Part shown: positions 60,967 through 64,000 of the stretch, piece after piece | Layout: each line of letters opens with the position of its first letter | Position numbering within the stretch: the stretch's first letter is position 1 | NCBI GenBank assembly: GCA_026391835.1 | Contig: JAPLDF010000072.1 | Coordinates: forward strand, 62,001 to 126,000 | Direction of reading: 5' to 3' | DNA length: 64,000 bases | From: Bacteroidota bacterium | GTDB lineage: Bacteria > Bacteroidota > Bacteroidia > Bacteroidales > FEN-979 | Notes under the pieces: generated by a model | What the model was told of the DNA's origin: nothing | The model's input: the letters and a program-made list of their open reading frames with translations, nothing else | Database searches by the model: none | Translations under genes and position numbers: made by a program

Positions 60967-62181
60967 ATGTCAACAGCAACCGATCGAAAAATGATTTTTG
61001 AACCCTCAGAAACAAGAACGATAAAACTCAGGAACAGGATCATCCGTTCGGCTACACATGAAGGACTTGCCGATGAACACGGTTATCCTACTGATAAATT
61101 GCTTAAAACATATGAAGTCCTCGCCAGGAACGAGGTCGGGTGCATCATTACCGGATTTGCGGGGATCATGCAGAATGGCAGGAGCAACAGCCACAACATG
61201 CTGATGATCGACAATGACTCCTTTATTGACTCATACAGAAGGATCACAGAAAAGATGCATGAACTTCATACCCCGGTTATATTGCAAATTGCCCATTGCG
61301 GAAGACAAACACGATCGAAGATCACGGGATTGCCAACTGTTGCTCCCTCCGCACTCAGGGATACGTCGTACAACGAAGATATCCCCAAAGAGTTGTCAGA
61401 ACAGGAGATCTCTGAAATAACAGACGGGTTTGCAAACGCAACCCTGAGGGCGAAAAAAGCAGGATTTGACGGCGTGCAGCTGCATCTTGCCCACGGATAT
61501 TTACTTGCCCAGTTTTTATCTTCATATACCAACCGGCGAACAGACCAGTGGGGTGGCTCAACCGGGAACAAGTTCAGGATCATCGCCGAAATTTTTCGTA
61601 AAGCTAAGCACCTTGCCGGTGATTTTCCGATATGGGTTAAGATGAATGCCCATGACGGCCGAAAAGGGGGCATGACGTTAACCGAGGCCGTTGAGATTGC
61701 CAAGATGCTTGAGCATGCCGGTTGTGCCGCGATTGAAGTATCGTGCGGCGTTTTTGAAGACGGGCTGTATACCGTGAGGGGCGAAAAAATACCAGTCGAT
61801 GCTGCCTTTAAATACAATTTCAGGTATAAATCATTGCCAGGCATTGTGCATGGAATTGCAAAACTGACGGTCCCGCTGTTTTCAAAAAAAATCAAGCCGT
61901 ACGATGATTACAATGTTGATCATGCTGCTGAGATCAGGAAAAACGTCAAGATTCCGGTAATTGTTGTCGGTGGTATCAGGTCGGTGGATTCAATAAAGGC
62001 GATCATAGCCGAGGGCAAGGCCGATTATGTTTCGATGTGCCGGCCCTTTATTATAGAACCCAACATTGCCAGGAAATTTAAAGAGGGCTCCCAGGCTGAA
62101 TCAAAATGCATTCGCTGCAATTACTGTGCGATTGGTTCAGAAGAAAATGCGCTGCGATGTTATAACGGTAAACTCAAATAA
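60967..62181 (+). CDS. Old Yellow Enzyme-type NADH:flavin oxidoreductase
   Basis: 404 residues from the ATG at 60967, which has an aaaagg ribosome site; a GTG at 60949 overlapping the TPR stop is the other choice. MIFEPSETRTIKLRNRIIRSATHEG opens in OYE style (split: MIFEPSETRT, IKLRNRIIRSATHEG), with QIAHCGRQTRSK (substrate His-Gly-Gly region), FDGVQLHLAHGYLLAQFLS, YTNRRTDQWGGS and IPVIVVGGIRSVD. The C-terminus has CIRCNYCAIG, a Cys cluster seen in larger OYE relatives that hold an iron-sulfur cluster, though the flavin/NAD-binding C-terminal domains are missing. FMN enzyme reducing alkenes or nitro groups; natural substrate unknown. Confidence 0.9.
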   Translation: MSTATDRKMIFEPSETRTIKLRNRIIRSATHEGLADEHGYPTDKLLKTYEVLARNEVGCIITGFAGIMQNGRSNSHNMLMIDNDSFIDSYRRITEKMHELHTPVILQIAHCGRQTRSKITGLPTVAPSALRDTSYNEDIPKELSEQEISEITDGFANATLRAKKAGFDGVQLHLAHGYLLAQFLSSYTNRRTDQWGGSTGNKFRIIAEIFRKAKHLAGDFPIWVKMNAHDGRKGGMTLTEAVEIAKMLEHAGCAAIEVSCGVFEDGLYTVRGEKIPVDAAFKYNFRYKSLPGIVHGIAKLTVPLFSKKIKPYDDYNVDHAAEIRKNVKIPVIVVGGIRSVDSIKAIIAEGKADYVSMCRPFIIEPNIARKFKEGSQAESKCIRCNYCAIGSEENALRCYNGKLK

Positions 62182-62256
62182 ATGCAACCTTCTCGCCTGC
62201 AGGCAACTCACCAGGCAGGAAAAGTACATGTAACAGCAAAGATGATGGCAAAAAAA

Positions 62257-63108
62257 ATGAAAAACCTGTTTTTAATGTTGATCCTGGCTTTCATTGCCGG
62301 ATCATGTTCCGTTACAAAAACATCCAAACGTTGCATATACCAGGTCACTGTATCCGACAAGAACACCAGCCGGCCTGTCGACAGTGCCCGGGTCATTTTA
62401 ACCGAACTGGTTGATTCAAGGGATGTTTATGAATATGCCAGCTATACGGACATCCGGGGGCGATGTACTTTTTCACATGATTGCAATTCTTTGGCCCAAT
62501 ACCAGGTGAGGGCGATGAAAAAAGGGTTCACCGGGTACCTTGATGCAACCTATCCCGACCTTGACAGGGCGGTATCATTCATCAACGGAAAAACAGGCAG
62601 CAACATTGACCTCTGGCTGACTTCCGACACGCTGAATCACAGGAATTTCTGGTTGTTGCATGCGGCCAAATTCGACATTGATACGTTGATCAATCTTTTA
62701 GAATCCAACCGTTATACCCTGCGTTCTGAAATCCCGTTGCTGGCATGGGAAGATATCCCGAAACTTTTGGCCATCGGCAACAATAAATCCCTGATAAACA
62801 AATACCCTATAAGCCCGGTTTCCTCCGGCTATGCAAAGGATTGCTTCACAGGCATCGTGGCGTTATGGTTCATTGAGTCGGCAAGAATAACCGGGGAGAA
62901 GAGATCCCCGGCACCATCTGACCGGTTTCCCTCATTAACACCCACGCTATGGCATAAGAGTGATCCTGAAATGGAATCCAACACCATTGAGATAATGGAG
63001 CAGGCTTACCAGGCGTACTTTAATTGGTGGAATAAGGTAAAAAAATTGGATAAGGACAGTGGCAGTAAAACAGATCCATTTGCAGGTACTGATCTGGAAT
63101 GGAGGTAA
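62257..63108 (+). CDS. Lipoprotein, function unknown
   Basis: 283 residues from the ATG at 62257 (MKNLFLMLILAF, lipobox A-G-S-C at residue 17); the frame is open to 62182 directly after the OYE stop, without signal-like sequence there. The mature N-terminal part (about 25-115) is a carboxypeptidase-regulatory-like beta sandwich with VDSARVILTELVDS and YTDIRGRCTF. The second half is helical, including FTGIVALWFIESARITG and AYQAYFNWWNKVKKLD. No named family. Confidence 0.75.
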   Translation: MKNLFLMLILAFIAGSCSVTKTSKRCIYQVTVSDKNTSRPVDSARVILTELVDSRDVYEYASYTDIRGRCTFSHDCNSLAQYQVRAMKKGFTGYLDATYPDLDRAVSFINGKTGSNIDLWLTSDTLNHRNFWLLHAAKFDIDTLINLLESNRYTLRSEIPLLAWEDIPKLLAIGNNKSLINKYPISPVSSGYAKDCFTGIVALWFIESARITGEKRSPAPSDRFPSLTPTLWHKSDPEMESNTIEIMEQAYQAYFNWWNKVKKLDKDSGSKTDPFAGTDLEWR

Positions 63109-63216
63109 GTTAATTACGTCGATCATTCAGTAAGAGCAAATTTCGAAAAAAACAACAGGCGAGGCCAGTCACAACATAATAAAAACACCGGAATAAGGAC
63201 GAGACAACGACGTAAA

Positions 63217-64000
63217 ATGAAAATTTACAAATTATTCTTTTTGCTGGTTTTCGTTCCCGGGATCCTGTTCCCACAGTCCGGCGTATTACGGGGGACGCTG
63301 CTCGATCAGAATACAAGGCTTCCGGTATCCAACGCACACCTGAAGGTAAGAAATTCAACACAGGGCACTGTAACCGGGCCCGGCGGAACATTTTCCCTGG
63401 CGATCGGCGCGCTTCCTGCGACCGTTGATTTTTCGTGCATCGGGTACGAAAGCATCACCCTTGAGATTACCTCCATCGACGTCAGGCCCCGGACCTTTTA
63501 CCTGAAACCCAGGACCTACCAGCTTGAACCGGTTACCATTTCAGGCCAGCCGGCCGTGGTTATCTACAAGGATGAAGATTATTCTGTTCTTGACTTTGAT
63601 TTCCTGGACGACAACCTCCTGCTTGTCGTGTTCCGTTACCAGTTGAAGCGTGCAGAAATCATCCTGATGACGACGGCCGGAGATACACTGGCTGTAACGC
63701 ATGTGCCTGCTGTACCAGCCCGCTGCCTGTACAGGGATGTGTTATCCAACATTCATTACATAACCACGCGGGATGAGGCTTTCCAGGCAGTTTATGACCC
63801 CGTCTTCAACCAGCTGGACTTCCCTTTCAGGACCTCTTACGACACCATCATAAAATTTCTCGGCGGATACCGGTTTTTACTGGGGAGCCGGCTTTGGTTC
63901 CAGGAGGATTCACCCGATGGCTTTATGACCGCCATCGGTTATTATTCGCGCAGTGAAGGGAGGCGGAATATCCACAGGAGTGCGGACTTAAAGGCCATGA
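63217..64000 (+). CDS. Exported protein with carboxypeptidase-regulatory-like domain (3' end outside window)
   Basis: 261 codons visible from the ATG at 63217; the frame runs off the window. MKIYKLFFLLVFVPGILFPQ is a signal peptide. About 23-105 is a CarboxypepD_reg-like domain (VLRGTLLDQNTRLPVSNAHL, GTVTGPGGTFSLAI, VDFSCIGYESITLEI), followed from about 115 by repeat-bearing beta-rich sequence (VLDFDFLDDNLLLVVF, DVLSNIHYITTRDEAFQAVY) like that of Bacteroidota six-bladed proteins. Not a TonB receptor in the visible part. The final fold depends on sequence outside the window. Confidence 0.8.
   Translation, partial: MKIYKLFFLLVFVPGILFPQSGVLRGTLLDQNTRLPVSNAHLKVRNSTQGTVTGPGGTFSLAIGALPATVDFSCIGYESITLEITSIDVRPRTFYLKPRTYQLEPVTISGQPAVVIYKDEDYSVLDFDFLDDNLLLVVFRYQLKRAEIILMTTAGDTLAVTHVPAVPARCLYRDVLSNIHYITTRDEAFQAVYDPVFNQLDFPFRTSYDTIIKFLGGYRFLLGSRLWFQEDSPDGFMTAIGYYSRSEGRRNIHRSADLKAM

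Noticed and set aside
1-64000. tRNA, rRNA, or T9SS core genes (porV, sov, gldKLMN)
   Set aside because: No cloverleaf, rRNA or T9SS machinery sequence was recognised; only T9SS cargo tails are present.

Overview
The window reads as one continuous piece of a Bacteroidota chromosome, probably from an uncultured or environmental Bacteroidales-like lineage. The reasons are: many large exported proteins that end in a type IX secretion (T9SS) type A sorting domain, a TonB-dependent receptor, two FISUMP-domain proteins, a DUF1801 protein, a split transketolase, -7 promoter boxes of the Bacteroidetes form TAnnTTTG, few recognisable Shine-Dalgarno sites, and intergenic DNA full of palindromes and heptamer arrays. 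I see no tRNA, rRNA, CRISPR array, transposase or phage gene. The host cannot be named from sequence alone.

Region 1 (1-12.3 kb, + strand) is the most interesting. A TonB-dependent receptor (cut by the window edge) is followed by four T9SS-type exported proteins. Three of them carry four cohesin-like domains in total, and one ends in a dockerin-like calcium-loop module. A hairpin terminator closes the group. This suggests a non-cellulosomal cohesin-dockerin assembly on the cell surface. Region 2 (12.3-18.7 kb, mostly - strand) holds pnuC and an NadR-type kinase for NAD salvage. They run into a glycan set: a GT4 glycosyltransferase, a formyltransferase-like/GINT1-like two-domain protein and a Wzx-type flippase. 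Region 3 (18.7-25.4 kb) is transport: a CPA2 antiporter, a PiT phosphate carrier, a DedA protein and the K+ transporter Kup, with two small - strand membrane/exported proteins.

Region 4 (25.7-35.8 kb) holds a split transketolase with a von Willebrand A protein gene between its halves, a large GH3/serine-beta-lactamase fusion, a polytopic membrane protein, a rhomboid protease and an ADP-forming acyl-CoA synthetase. Region 5 (35.8-49.5 kb) is an accessory patchwork: small exported and lipid-anchored proteins, a FISUMP protein, an HEXXH protein, an amidohydrolase, a membrane-tethered PD-(D/E)XK-like protein, DUF6064 and DUF1801 proteins, decayed genes and dense repeats.

Region 6 (49.5-57.1 kb) is a tight row of exported repeat proteins. 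One SBBP protein and three members of a second family each have exactly seven repeats, as expected for seven-bladed beta-propellers, with a flavodoxin-fold oxidoreductase gene embedded by start/stop overlaps. A two-repeat relic of the second family lies at 44.4 kb. Inverted copies of one compound palindromic element at about 45.3 and 57.2 kb bracket this 12-kb block. Region 7 (57.4-64 kb) has two more exported HEXXH proteins, a TPR lipoprotein, an Old Yellow Enzyme-type oxidoreductase, a lipoprotein and the start of a carboxypeptidase-regulatory-domain protein that runs off the window.
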